Of a stretch of DNA of 64,000 bases, positions 19,992 to 30,414 are shown piece by piece. Below the pieces are notes generated by a model that was given only the letters and a program-made list of their open reading frames with translations, was not told where the DNA came from and did no database searches. This DNA comes from Lineus longissimus (Eukaryota > Nemertea > Pilidiophora > Heteronemertea > Lineidae), in the NCBI RefSeq assembly GCF_910592395.1, contig NC_088309.1, positions 11,782,599-11,846,598 of the forward strand, given 5' to 3'. Both the position numbers and the translations under genes were made by a program. The number at the start of each line of letters is the position of its first letter. Position 1 is the stretch's first letter.

Positions 19992-22394
19992 GTATATGGA
20001 CATGACACACGTAAGTATTGCTACGTGCAACTTACTGCAGTCGTATGGTTGGTTGTGATGGTGCGTACCATTGAGCCCCAAGTGACAACGCAAGCTCCGA
20101 AAGCAACATGCACAGTGAATTCACCAACGTCGTGTAACACTCTTTACTTCACCGATGTTCTCCCAATCCTTGAAAACTTAACGTCAACTTCAAGTTCAAA
20201 TACTATACGAATAACGTGTACATGCGCTCAATCCTGTGCTGCAGTACACTTGAATGATAGTACCTTCACAGAGAATTCAAAAATTCACCGACTTATTATA
20301 CGCAGTTGCAATATTGTGAGTTTGGCCCCGGAATCTTTAACACCTTTCCAAAACCTGATCTGGCTCGTGATATTCAGAGCTGGCTTGAATAACCTTCCAC
20401 AAGCAGCAATCCGAGGAATTGGAAAGCTTGAAAGTATTAGACTGTATGCAAGTCGCATACGATCTATCACCCCAGGCGCTTTTGTCGAACTAACTACCCT
20501 CAAGGAACTGATGATCAAAACGAACAACATTGCAGTGTTGTCAAATGGGACTTTTGAAGGACTCTGGAATCTAAAATACCTAATAATGTTCAATAATAAT
20601 ATCAGAACACTTAGCCAAGGAGTCTTCTTCCCCCTTGGTAATCTGGAGATTCTCGAGCTAGGTGGAAATAATCTACCATTGCTGAAGGACTATTCGTTTG
20701 ATGGTCTAGGTAACCTCAAACATCTTTTATTCGTTAGGAACAGACTTCAGGAGATAGAGAACGGGACACTTCATGGTCTTGGGATGTTATTAAGTTTAGA
20801 CCTTAACAACAATAAAATTACAGTGTTACCGCACGGTGTATTCACAGGCCTAAGAAGTCTTACTGACCTGTCGATGGAACAAAATTTAATATCGTATTTA
20901 ACGGATGGTTCGTTTTTAGGTCTCCAAAACCTCCAGTCGCTTCGACTAAGCAAAAATAACATCCAGGTGATAGAGAAAGGGGCATTTCGTGATCTCGGCA
21001 AGCTATTACGTTTATATCTCTCTGAAAATCAAATCACGGGTCTGGGGATAGGTCGCTTTGAGGAATTATCTAACTTAAAGTATCTCCATCTTGACTTAAA
21101 CAGCATCACGGCGCTAGAGGAAGGTGCATTTCGTGGATTGGTTGGACTAGACAACCTTGACATCTCATCCAACAAAATTGCAACTTTTTCGAGTGAAACA
21201 TTCACGGAACTAAACAATCTACACACATTGGACTTGTTTTCTAATTTGTTCAACTGCACATGTGCTTTGCAAGGGATTGCTTCATGGTTTAGCGCAAACC
21301 GACAAATGATTGCAGACGCCAGTAATATGACGTGTGACACACCGTCTAACATGCAGGGGATGGTTATCCTGGACATTGATTGGTCTCTCTTGGGATGCAG
21401 TACATGGACAAGTAGCTCTACAATTCCACCCACTGAGGCCACGAATCCACCAGATGACTCATCTCTCTTAGAATCCAGTACATGGACAAGTAGCTCAGCT
21501 TTTCCAACCAATGAGGCCTCGAATCCACCAGATGACTCATCTCTCTTAGAATCCAGAACATGGACAAGTAGCTCAGCTTTTCCAACCAATGAGGCCACGA
21601 ATCCACCAGATGACTCATCTCTCTTAGAATCCAGTACATGGACAAGAAGCTCAGCTTTTCCGACCAATGAGGCCACGAATCTACCAGATGATTCGACGCT
21701 CTTAGAATCCAGTACATGGACAAGTAGCTCAGCTTTTCCAACCAATGAGGCCACGAATTTACCAGATGATTCGACGCTCTTAGAATCCAATACTTGGACA
21801 AGTAGCTCAACAATTCCATCCAATGAGGCCACGAATCTACCAGATGATTCGTTGCTCTTAGAAAACAGTACACTGACACGTCGTTCAACAATTCCACCCA
21901 ATGAGGCCACGAATCTAAAAGATAATTCGTCGCTCTTAGAAGACAGTACATGGACAAGTAGCTCCACAATTCCACCAAACGAGGCTACGAATCTACCAGA
22001 TGATTCGTCGCTCTTAGAAAATAATACATGGACAAGTAGCTCAACAATTCCACCCAATGAGGCCACGAATCTACCAGATGATTCGTCGCTCTTAGAAAAC
22101 AGCACACTGACACGTAGTTCAGCACTTCCACCTAATGAGGACACTAATCTCCCAGATGATTCGTATTTCTCAGAATGCGGTACATGGACAAGAGGGACAA
22201 CAGCTCCAACTAATGAGGCCACGCATCTATCAGACGCAATCACGCAATATGTCCGCTCTGTTTGCATTGTTGTTACAATGCCATTGTCGTTACAATGGCA
22301 ATTGACATTGTTTTCGGGCTTTAGGCGCTCATCAAGAGACTGTACACTTTGGGTAATTGTATTGTTAGCGTCACTCGGATTGTGTCGTCTATAA
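19992..22394 (+). CDS. LRR protein with mucin-like stalk and hydrophobic tail (VLR-like architecture)
   Basis: An open frame of about 790 residues. No in-frame ATG begins it: upstream is a TAG at 19989, the frame meets GTG at 20025 and the first ATG at 20058. The start probably comes from an upstream exon, with a 3' splice site at 19991. Counting from 20025: a hydrophobic segment (residues 3-13, VVWLVVMV) acts as signal; a Cys-rich N-cap (about 29-71); thirteen 24-residue LRRs (about 88-400, pattern LxxLxLxxNxIxxLxxGxFxGLxxL); an LRR C-cap with CTC...C...C (about 405-455); eleven Ser/Thr/Pro-rich repeats of 26 residues (about 456-742); and a C-terminal hydrophobic run (LWVIVLLASLGL) at the very end with no cytoplasmic tail, suggesting a GPI anchor. 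Ligand unknown; recognition or adhesion at the cell surface is inferred. It is the only large host-type gene in the window. Confidence 0.85.
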   Translation, partial: VYGHDTRKYCYVQLTAVVWLVVMVRTIEPQVTTQAPKATCTVNSPTSCNTLYFTDVLPILENLTSTSSSNTIRITCTCAQSCAAVHLNDSTFTENSKIHRLIIRSCNIVSLAPESLTPFQNLIWLVIFRAGLNNLPQAAIRGIGKLESIRLYASRIRSITPGAFVELTTLKELMIKTNNIAVLSNGTFEGLWNLKYLIMFNNNIRTLSQGVFFPLGNLEILELGGNNLPLLKDYSFDGLGNLKHLLFVRNRLQEIENGTLHGLGMLLSLDLNNNKITVLPHGVFTGLRSLTDLSMEQNLISYLTDGSFLGLQNLQSLRLSKNNIQVIEKGAFRDLGKLLRLYLSENQITGLGIGRFEELSNLKYLHLDLNSITALEEGAFRGLVGLDNLDISSNKIATFSSETFTELNNLHTLDLFSNLFNCTCALQGIASWFSANRQMIADASNMTCDTPSNMQGMVILDIDWSLLGCSTWTSSSTIPPTEATNPPDDSSLLESSTWTSSSAFPTNEASNPPDDSSLLESRTWTSSSAFPTNEATNPPDDSSLLESSTWTRSSAFPTNEATNLPDDSTLLESSTWTSSSAFPTNEATNLPDDSTLLESNTWTSSSTIPSNEATNLPDDSLLLENSTLTRRSTIPPNEATNLKDNSSLLEDSTWTSSSTIPPNEATNLPDDSSLLENNTWTSSSTIPPNEATNLPDDSSLLENSTLTRSSALPPNEDTNLPDDSYFSECGTWTRGTTAPTNEATHLSDAITQYVRSVCIVVTMPLSLQWQLTLFSGFRRSSRDCTLWVIVLLASLGLCRL
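21393..22238 (+). repeat. 78-bp coding minisatellite (about 11 units)
   Basis: Units encode the 26-residue stalk repeat (STWTSSSxxPxNEATNxPDDSSLLES). Sequence varies between units mainly in the middle (AFPTN or TIPPN). Because 78 is a multiple of 3, the opposite strand is also open for 472 codons (22447-21029), and another minus frame for 186; these are shadows. Confidence 0.9.
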
Positions 22395-23009
22395 GCGTTT
22401 GACGTAACATTACCTTGAAACAAAACATTCGTGTTTTCTTTAACCAAGTCGCTAAGCTAGGGAATTCTCAGGCTACTAGTAATATTGAGATTGTGATGTC
22501 ACTTTCTTCTCGCCAGACAATTTCATGTCAAGTCCTTTCAGAAGAGGAGATACTTAGAAATCCATGAAACTGTTCTATTTCAAAGCAGACTCAAATTTAC
22601 AAAATAACGTTAAATAACATGTGCTTGCATGCACTATCACTACTTAAAACCCAGGAATAGGAAAAAGGGAAATGTGGCCATTGCCGAGCTTTCTAGGTCA
22701 GCGGTCAGCTACCCCGAAAGATGGCTGGATACCTCTTCAAATCACCATTACAGTTCTGACGTCGCTCAGGGTGTATTCGATTCCATGTTCTCGAACCAAA
22801 AACGATGTACTTGAACGGGTCGAACACACGAGAACGCATTCCGGAGCAAATCCCGTACTCGAATCCAACACCACCTCGGCTGCTGATGCAGCGCGAACGA
22901 ACTCACTGAGAACAATGATGGCGGACAGGGACAGTTCGTTTGCTTTGTAAGTATTGTGGGGAGTTTTATGGGACTTCAAAAAGAAAATAACATCTTGCAG
23001 AGCTCTTAC
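22395..23009. other. 3' flank of the LRR gene, no further gene seen
   Basis: AT-rich sequence with no clear polyadenylation signal close to the stop. Two short ORFs at about 22.6-22.95 kb have no recognisable features. Confidence 0.5.
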
Positions 23010-23096
23010 CAGGGGCCGGTTGCACAAAAGAAAAAAATAGTTAAAAATCACTGTTAGTTTATCTTGGCGTTAACTTAACTCCAAAAAGTTAATTTA

Positions 23097-23180
23097 ATAA
23101 TAATAATAATAATAATTTATTTGATTTAAAGTGCTAAAATAATGGTGCATACATTTTCTAAGCACTGTACATAATATTAA
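23097..23180. repeat. (AAT)n tract plus conserved repeat tail
   Basis: About seven AAT units followed by TTTATTTGATTTAAAGTGCT and an inverted AGCACTGTAC. This is a common tail motif of interspersed repeats in marine invertebrates. It sits in the 5' leader of the Harbinger-3 transposase gene. Confidence 0.6.
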
Positions 23181-23365
23181 ATGAGTACATTAAAAGTGGT
23201 GATTTCATGAGGATAAAAAACAGTTTAAAAACATCCGGAAAATATCAATATTTAATTTGGGTTGCAAGAAAGAAAATTATTTAAAAGTAGCGTTAAGTTA
23301 ACGCTAACTTTAACTGACCTCCTAACCCCAAGATAAATCCCTATTTTGGAGTTAGTTGAAACAAA

Positions 23366-24968
23366 ATGGTGGACAACCAGGCCCTGTTTGTGGCTTTCCA
23401 GCCATTATTTCAAGCTCCACGGCATTTTAGAGAAAGAATCAACCACTTGGAGTTCTTCAATGACAAAAAACTTTTTAAAAGATACCGTTTTTGCAGAGAA
23501 ACCATTGTTTTGATAGTTGATATGCTCAGGGAGGACATTGAAAGTGCCACCAACAGAAGCCATGCAATTTCGCCTGAGGTGCAAGTCTTGATTGCTCTCC
23601 GTTATTTTGCATCTGGAGCTTTCTTTGAAGTTATTGGGGACACTTTCGGTGTAGACAAAGCGAGTGTAAGTCGTGTGGTGCACAGGGTGGCTGGCCTGTT
23701 AGATGCTGCACGGGACGATTTTATTGTGTGGCCCCAGTCGGTGGAGGAGAGGCGTCGAATTCAAGCTGGATTCTATGCGATCGCACATTTTCCCAAAGTA
23801 TTGGGATGCATCGACGGCACGCACATCAGAATAATATGCCCCAGTGAGCCACGTCCTGATGCTGATCACATCCCAGAACCAGCCAATGCTGCTGAGAATG
23901 ACCAGGAGATGCGAGATGACCAGATAGGCCTACATGCTCCTGATCCTGCACATGCACCTGCACTGCCCATGCCTGCAGATCGCGAAGGCGAAGCCATGGA
24001 AGAAGCAGAACAACCCGCGCAAGTTCCTCCAGCTCCAGCCTACGAAGCATCTTTTGTAAACAGGAAGGGATATCACTCCATCAACGTGCAAGCAGTGGTT
24101 GACGATAAGGGTAATTACTTTTATAATTATACCTGAAAACATGCTAAATACTAGGGCCAATATCCATGATAGCGCCACATCCTCGACATCATGACATGCA
24201 CCATGACTGACATGCCTTTTTTGGTAAACGAACGTTGACCAATTCCATGATTGCCTGACCAACAAAACATATGGAATGCCATTTATGCAAAAATTATCTC
24301 TTGTACACTGTTGCTCATAAAGATAGAATACGCATAGTTTTTGTATTTTTTCATCGTTAATTGCATAGAAACTTGTTGATGCTGAAATATGTTGAATATA
24401 ATAAAATACGGAGTGGTCGTGTAATAATGATCAATAGCCCTCCTAACTAAAATGATACATTTCCTTTTCAGGAAAATTCACCAATGTAGTTGCACGTTGG
24501 CCAGGGGCAACCCATGATGCCTTTATTTGGAGGAACAGTGACCTTAAAGAGCACCTGGAACTGACAAACCCCAGAGGTGAAGATGGACTGTTGCTAGGAG
24601 ATAGTGGATACCCTTGTATGCCGTATCTCATCGTCCCGTACGGAGCACCCACAACAGAAGCCCAGCAGAGATTGAACACTTCCTTATGTGCCACAAGAGT
24701 GAGGATAGAACATGCCTTTGGAGTGTTAAAGAGGAGGTTCCATGTTCTCCATGGGGAGATTCGTATGCAGCCAGACCGTGTAGTTAAGATCATCTCTGCC
24801 TGTTTTGTCCTGCATAATATTGCAAAGATGAGAGGAGAACGTGACCCCCGGCCAGAAGACGACGACAGTGATGACGAAGAAGATGATGAAGATGATGATG
24901 AGGAGTATGCTGGCCCAAACTCTGGCAGTGTTTACAGGGACTACCTCGCCAATCGCTACTTTGCTTAA
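23366..24968 (+). CDS. Harbinger-3 DDE transposase (HARBI1-like), two exons
   Basis: Exon 1 is 23366-24110 and exon 2 is 24472-24968. Donor AAGG|GTAATT and acceptor TTTTCAG join in phase to give VVDDKGKFTNVVARWPG. The protein has 413 residues: N-terminal RERINHLEFFNDKKLFKRYR, a helix-turn-helix-like block (FGVDKASVSRVVHRVA), catalytic Asp in LGCIDGTHIRI, second Asp in LLGDSGYPCMPYL, Glu in RIEHAFGVLKRRF. It ends with an acidic tail (EDDDSDDEEDDEDDDEE). Unusual for the family is an insertion of about 70 residues, rich in Pro, Ala, Asp and Glu, between the first Asp and the FVNRKGYHSINVQ block. No stop codons, so it is likely functional: it would excise and insert this element together with the Myb-like partner. 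Confidence 0.92.
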
Positions 24969-25265
24969 TTGACTGTGATCCACTGCAACCTGAGTGAGGG
25001 GATATATCAAAACAGTGGAAGCTACAGCCAGTGAATTTTCCAATTTCAAACTTAAAAACTATAACTATATGTATTGCATAATCAACACTCGCGTAAGAAA
25101 TATACCATAACATTTTCATCATGTCACTGACACTGTAGCTTCTAATTTTGATACATTCCCTTTGTGTTTTAAATAACTTGATATTTACTATATATTTACT
25201 ATTTAATATATTTAATATCTAAAAAATTCAAATCCTATAAACATAGATACTATTTACACATAAAT

Positions 25266-27625
25266 TTACAGTTCAATGCCCGACAGACCCAAGAACTCCT
25301 TTTCCTTCAGCAGAGCAATCTCCAGCTGTAGCTTTTCTATTCGAAGGCCAGCCTCTTTCTGAAGAACTTCCTGAGTACGTGTTGTGGCCTTCTGCGTAAC
25401 AAGAGTTGCCTCAAGGACCTCAAGCTGCATGTTAAATACATCCTGCTGAGTCTTCTGTCGGCACATGGCGTCTGTCAGCAGACCCTTCGCATGTGCTTTC
25501 CTGGCACCTAGGAGAGAATGAAACAAATTATGACGGGTTAAATGGATCACACAGCACTTCAATTTTGTCACTTTGTGAACGGCCAGAGCTCATTTTAGCA
25601 CATTTGATTGATTCATGTAGGGACTGCTTAAAATCAAGAAAGGCTTTCGCCATTCTAGAGTCCCAACTACTCACCAGTGACTTTGCACAGTTTGGCCTTC
25701 TTTTTGGCTGGAGATTTTGGGGCAGTCATTGCAGTGGCTGTCATCGTCTGTTGAGAATCTAGAATAAAAAATGACAGTTCGGCCTATATGATGATAAATA
25801 TCAAATCACGAAAGGTCACAAAATGTTTTGCAACCAAAACTCTGGCAAATATAGATTCAAATATCCAAAATGCAAATGCCTTGATATATGAGGTGTGGGC
25901 CAGGCTATCAGCATCGATGCAGTATTAGACCCCGGGCCTAATAGCCTACTGAAAGACCGAACCTGTATCTAATAGCATACCAAGAATTATTGTGGCTCCC
26001 TCTATGTGTGTTTCGTGTGGTTGACGATCAAAGGTTGCCACAACCACTGCATCTGAGCAGTCGACATCAACATCTGCAGCTTGATTTACTGAAAAATTAA
26101 ATGAAATTATCATAAAAAATAATTTTACTATTTCTAAATTAAAGACGCATGATGTCTAACCGGGTCACTATAGTCGCTTTCTGTTTCTCAGTAGGCCTAC
26201 TTGTATTTCTTCCATTGTATACCGGTACCAATGTAATGTATCATAGTCTAAGAAATACTCGGCTCTTAATTGACATGGGCATATTTATCATCGAGCTTCC
26301 AGCACCTTTAAATTAAACTTACCAGGAGTCCAACCAGCCAGATCAGGTAATGTAACAGGGAGGGAGACTGCTGCTGTAGCCTTTATAGGTGTGGTTACTG
26401 AAAATATTAACAAATGAAAGTTTTAAAGTTTAAAGGGAATGAATCACATAAATTGGCGGGAAAAATCAATAAATTCTAATTAAATCCATTGAAAATCCAA
26501 ATTTCTATGGATATTCCATTAAAACAGGGTGATGTCAGCTTAACAATAGGCCTAATGTGTACAATTGCGATCATTTTGTTAATTCTTTGAGGTAATTCAC
26601 ATGACTTATTGAATAAATTAAAAGTATTAACAAAATATTTATATTGGAACTTATTTCTGTTTCACCCTGTATAGTACTATTTGCAAACTTTGCGTTCCAT
26701 ACACTTACTGGGCATGCTCAGTGCGTTTAGAAATATGGAGTCGGGAAATTTGCAAGCGCGTATTTGGAGCAGCGAATAACCACATTTTCTGTACTTTTGT
26801 GCAGTTGAACTACCTTATCTGCTGATGAATTTGATTTATAGAGCTATGAAGTCAACTACTTGGTACTATTTCTAAGTGACGGTCATGAAAAGCTGTACTT
26901 TCGGCCGCTTGAAAAATGCATGCATGCACTGTCATGTCAGCATGTACACATGGTCGCTATACACACAGGAAGTCCAACAGAAATGGCTGGCAGAGTGCCA
27001 ATATCGATGCAGGCACCAGACGACATACTTTGAACTTAGCCAGGGTAGGGCCGAGTTGAGCTTAATTCCACCAATGTTTTTGAAGATTGACATCAGGCTA
27101 TGAAATCTAGACCTATGTAAGGCTTAGGCCTATGTTCAGAAATATATGCTGGTAGAAGTAGATAGCGTTTTATGGCCTAATTAGGCTAAATCGGAGCCTG
27201 GTGTACCTACCTGCAGACTCAAATCCACCAGTGATGCCTCTGAATGCTGCGTCTTTTTCGAATGTTTCTATTATTCTCTGCAGTGTAGGGTCGGCCTGTG
27301 GCATCTTTCCCCCTCCGCCAGTCCCTCTCTGGTGTTTTTGCTGCAGGGAATGGATCTCTTTCGCCTTTGAAAGCTGCTGGTTCCATTTTTCCCTGCAGTT
27401 ATCCCCGGTCCTTGTGGCCACTCCCAAGGAACTAACCATTAGGGCAATTTCATCCCATTTGTTTTTTTTCATTTTGTTTGTCACATCTGACGAAAACTTG
27501 GATCGCAAGATCCCAAGTTCATTTATGACAACATCGGCTAAAACTTCGGCTTCTGAGTGTGAAAAATTTGGTTTTCTCTCCCTTTTTGTCTTTTGAGATG
27601 AATGATTCTCTATGGAGGCAGCCAT
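25266..27625 (-). CDS. Harbinger-3 Myb/SANT-like accessory protein, five exons
   Basis: Minus-strand exons: 27625-27211, 26397-26323, 26088-25981, 25758-25675, 25507-25266. All introns have GT donors and AG acceptors, and every junction splits a codon after its first base, giving 307 residues with no stop until TAA at 25266. ATG at 27625 (MAASIENHSSQKTKRE) is preferred; an ATG at 27691 is also in frame. The Myb/SANT-like domain is at residues about 20-95 (FSHSEAEVLADVVINELG, then KKNKWDEIALMVSSLG, NCREKWNQQLSKAK). A Gly-rich linker follows, then a Lys-rich stretch (KSPAKKKAKLCK, a likely nuclear signal), then a C-terminal coiled coil (LRIEKLQLEIALLKEKE). It should bind the element ends and recruit the transposase. 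Confidence 0.85.
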
Positions 27626-27850
27626 CTTGCATGTCTTGCTTTCAATATGAGGACCAAATGCATTATGGGAAATGTCCCTAGCAACTAACATTGATTTACT
27701 TAAAAGTAGCGTTAGTTAACATTGGGCCTAACATTGATTTGTGAAACTCAATTTTAGCGTTATGTTAGCTAACGCTAAGTTAGGGACTTTAACATAAAAA
27801 GATAAACTAACATACTTTTATCACCATAACTTTTGTGCAACCGGCCCCAG

Positions 27851-28667
27851 TTCTGAAGCTAAAATTATGTTAATGTGAACTTGTACAAATTGAATTTTTA
27901 ACACTATCAATGAGTCGGTCGTTAAAAAATTTTTTTTTCTTTTGCGGACGGTGTACCACTAACCACGTTGCGCAATTGCATGACAATGCACGAGGCTGTC
28001 TACATGAACACACTGTACACTATCGGTTTTTTGGACAGGCGGACATTTCAGCATGTGTTTTCATCGTTCTGATCAGCTCCAACCAATGGCATTTTGCCGA
28101 CCACGTTATATTGGATGGGTAAAAAATGCACCGACAATTAAGGGTTAATGACCAGTGAAGATATCCAGACTATGGCAATGAGATTTGCTTGATAATAGGT
28201 TCTGATTGTTCTATTCATCGTTAAATTTGATCAGAATAGGTACGATTCTTTTCGATTTATGGCAAAAGAAAGTGCATGTGAAAAATGTGCAGTCTCCAAA
28301 TATCAAGCTACCTGCATACTCTCGTTAAAGGGTAACTCGTGTCAAATTTCACCATATAATGTTTTAGCTGTTTTTGACAAATGACTGCGTCACTTTCTCA
28401 TAAATCGGTAAGGTTTTTGAATCAAAATGCACATTTTCTAGAAATTGATGGTTTAATCCCGCCCGGACGGCTCGCTTCGATGTCGTTGAAATTGCGCTAC
28501 GCCGACGACGTTTTCGTTGATGACGTCACAACATGAAAATGTTCGCGGTCGCGGTGGTTTACATTCCCGCGAAAAAAAAAATCTCATTCGTTTATTTACA
28601 ACTGCCATTGACCATTGACATTCCATCCTGTCCTTACACAATATATACACGATAAGAACTGAAGATT
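27851..28667. other. Region between Harbinger 3 and the THAP-like exon
   Basis: No gene seen. The last part (28460-28600) is CpG-rich with a TGACGTCAC word at about 28519 and could be a promoter for the THAP-like exon; that is inference only. Confidence 0.4.
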
Positions 28668-28805
28668 ATGGTTGTCGGGTGGCGTTGTGCTGCGATGTTT
28701 TGCGGCAACACCAGCAAAACTGAAGGTGTTGGGGTTTTCCACTGGCCTGACCCATCAAAGAACCGGGCCGTCACCATAAAATTCGTGTCAAGAGGTCACC
28801 AGCAG
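28668..28805 (+). CDS. THAP-like first exon (partial gene)
   Basis: ATG at 28668 opens MVVGWRCAAMFCGNTSKT, then GVGVFHWPDPSKNRAVTIKFVSRGHQQ, matching the start of a THAP zinc-binding domain (CX4C, then a short hydrophobic block with FHWP and a basic helix). The frame reaches a good donor CAG|GTAATT at 28806. The second half of a THAP domain (CX2H and AVPTIF) is not found downstream, so this is either the first exon of a gene whose other exons I cannot identify, or a relic. THAP domains occur in host regulators and in P-element transposases. Confidence 0.5.
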
Positions 28806-29030
28806 GTAATTCATCATCTCCTCCTGATGCTCCACCGGAACACAACTTCGAGAACCAACTCCAAATTCGTCTGCCGTTGGGGGTCTTCCAGCACATTTGG
28901 AAAAAATCTCGAAGTAACGAAGTAAGGGAAGGGACGGCCCCTCCCCCAAGTCCACAGTCCTAGTCATTTCATCATAAATTTCCTAAGTCCAACCAGGAAA
29001 ATCCATCGCTGACGTCATGATAATGGTATT

Positions 29031-29270
29031 CCTAAAACTATTTTTAGACCTCATTTAATATTCATTAGATTTTCCTGAGCGTACGCGAACTACTGCGGAT
29101 ATAGCTTCTTCCTAGAGCGAATAGGAAAATATTCGACGGTCTGACTTGTTCCTAAAACTATTTTTAGACCTCGTTTAATATTCATTAGATTTTCCTGAGC
29201 GTACGCGAACTACTGCCGATATAGCTTCTGCCTAGAGCGAATAGGAAAATATTCGACGGTCTGACTTGTT
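29031..29270. repeat. 120-bp tandem duplication
   Basis: Two near-identical copies (29031-29150, 29151-29270), each starting CCTAAAACTATTTTTAGACC and ending TTCGACGGTCTGACTTGTT. TGACGTCATGA words lie just outside on both sides (about 29011 and 29278). Confidence 0.92.
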
Positions 29271-29783
29271 CATGTTGTGACGTCATGAGGTCACGTGACT
29301 TAGTGCGGGTTTTTCAAAACGTCTTCGGCAGTTGGCCAGTCTGACGCGATTAAAACAGCGATTTTATAATAAATCTAATCAAAAATGGAAAATTTGAGCT
29401 TTACATTTGTGATCAACAATTAAAAACGGACGTATTTCCGCAAAGTTGTAAATCACATCATAGTATCACTTTAAGACCGAATGCTCTCCCAAACTTTAGA
29501 GCGCTGTATCTCAAAAAGCATCAAGCTAAATCGTAATGAAAATTCATGCATTTCCTAATCCACATTTTTGCCACAGTGTGTGTAAGTTTCAGTCTTATAC
29601 TGTCGTGGGTGTTTAAGAAATGCGAAATAAAAGAAAAGCCAGTCAAAATCCTGTCGAGTCCGACCGTTGCAGATTACTAACACTAGGTGAAATTGGCCCA
29701 CTATCATGTTGCAATTATGCCCTATGCCTTTTCATCAATGCACCAACGAATGGAAATATTGTTCCAGACTATTAGCTTTATCA

Positions 29784-29988
29784 GTCCAGAAAAAAAGTCA
29801 AAAATTAGTCATACAGGTGGTCCATGACTTTTGGTTGCCACTTGTCCCTAGGGCAACGTCTCTGGGATCTTTTTGGGCTATGACCTTTATCTGTCCAGAA
29901 AAAAAGTCCAAACACAACAATACAGGTGCTCCATGACATTTGGTTGACAGGTGTCCCTTCGGGCAACGTCTCCGAGACCATTTTGGAC
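29784..29988. repeat. Imperfect 109-bp tandem duplication
   Basis: GTCCAGAAAAAAAGTC begins each copy at 29784 and 29893; both contain ACAGGTGSTCCATGAC and GGGCAACGTCTC. The copies are clearly diverged. Confidence 0.8.
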
Positions 29989-30297
29989 ATTGCAAGTTTT
30001 GACAAGGTTTCCTCAATTGGGTGTCAAATAGAGACTAGAAAAGCTTTTTGCGCTGAACTTTTTAAATAAGCGTAGAAATACCAGATCTAAATACCGTAAG
30101 AATTTCAATACCGTCCGTGCAATAAAAGAACCAAGAGTAACCCTTGAAGTTCGGCGCATGTTTTTTATTCACCCGATATATTTTCATATAATTGTCACTT
30201 CATTTTTTATGACAACTCTTGTCAGCATGGTCAGTTCATGCATGTTCTGACCATGCTGACATCACGTAAATTTATATTGGCATGTTTTTTCTTGCAG

Positions 30298-30385
30298 CTC
30301 ATCAGACAGGAAGAGTGTTTGTGTTGATTTCAGTGATGGTGGAGAAGTCTGGACCTGCCAACATAGTAATAGATCATTGAGCAAG
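30298..30385 (+). other. Possible internal exon (unassigned gene)
   Basis: An 88-bp segment sits between a good acceptor (TTTTTTCTTGCAG ending at 30297) and a donor (AAG|GTAATT at 30386). One frame is open throughout (SSDRKSVCVDFSDGGEVW, then TCQHSNRSLSK). It could belong to the gene started by the THAP-like exon. No homology recognised. Confidence 0.25.
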
Positions 30386-30414
30386 GTAATTGCAATTAAA
30401 ATTATGCATGTATA

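Larger units (their letters stand above)
23013..27847. mobile_element. PIF/Harbinger transposon 3, structurally complete
   Basis: The termini are GGGCCGGTTGCACAAAAG and its exact inverse CTTTTGTGCAACCGGCCC. CAG stands on both sides (23010-23012 and 27848-27850), a perfect 3-bp target duplication. The internal subtermini also share motifs (AGTTTATCTT and GCGTTAACTTA-like words). Inside, a two-exon transposase (plus) and a five-exon Myb-like gene (minus) are convergent, and both can be read through in phase without stops. It therefore appears autonomous or only recently silenced. Confidence 0.93.

Noticed and set aside
21029-22447. 472-codon minus-strand ORF opposite the LRR gene
   Set aside because: It is a by-product of the 78-bp repeat whose length is a multiple of 3; it shows no domain and mirrors the plus-strand LRR codons.
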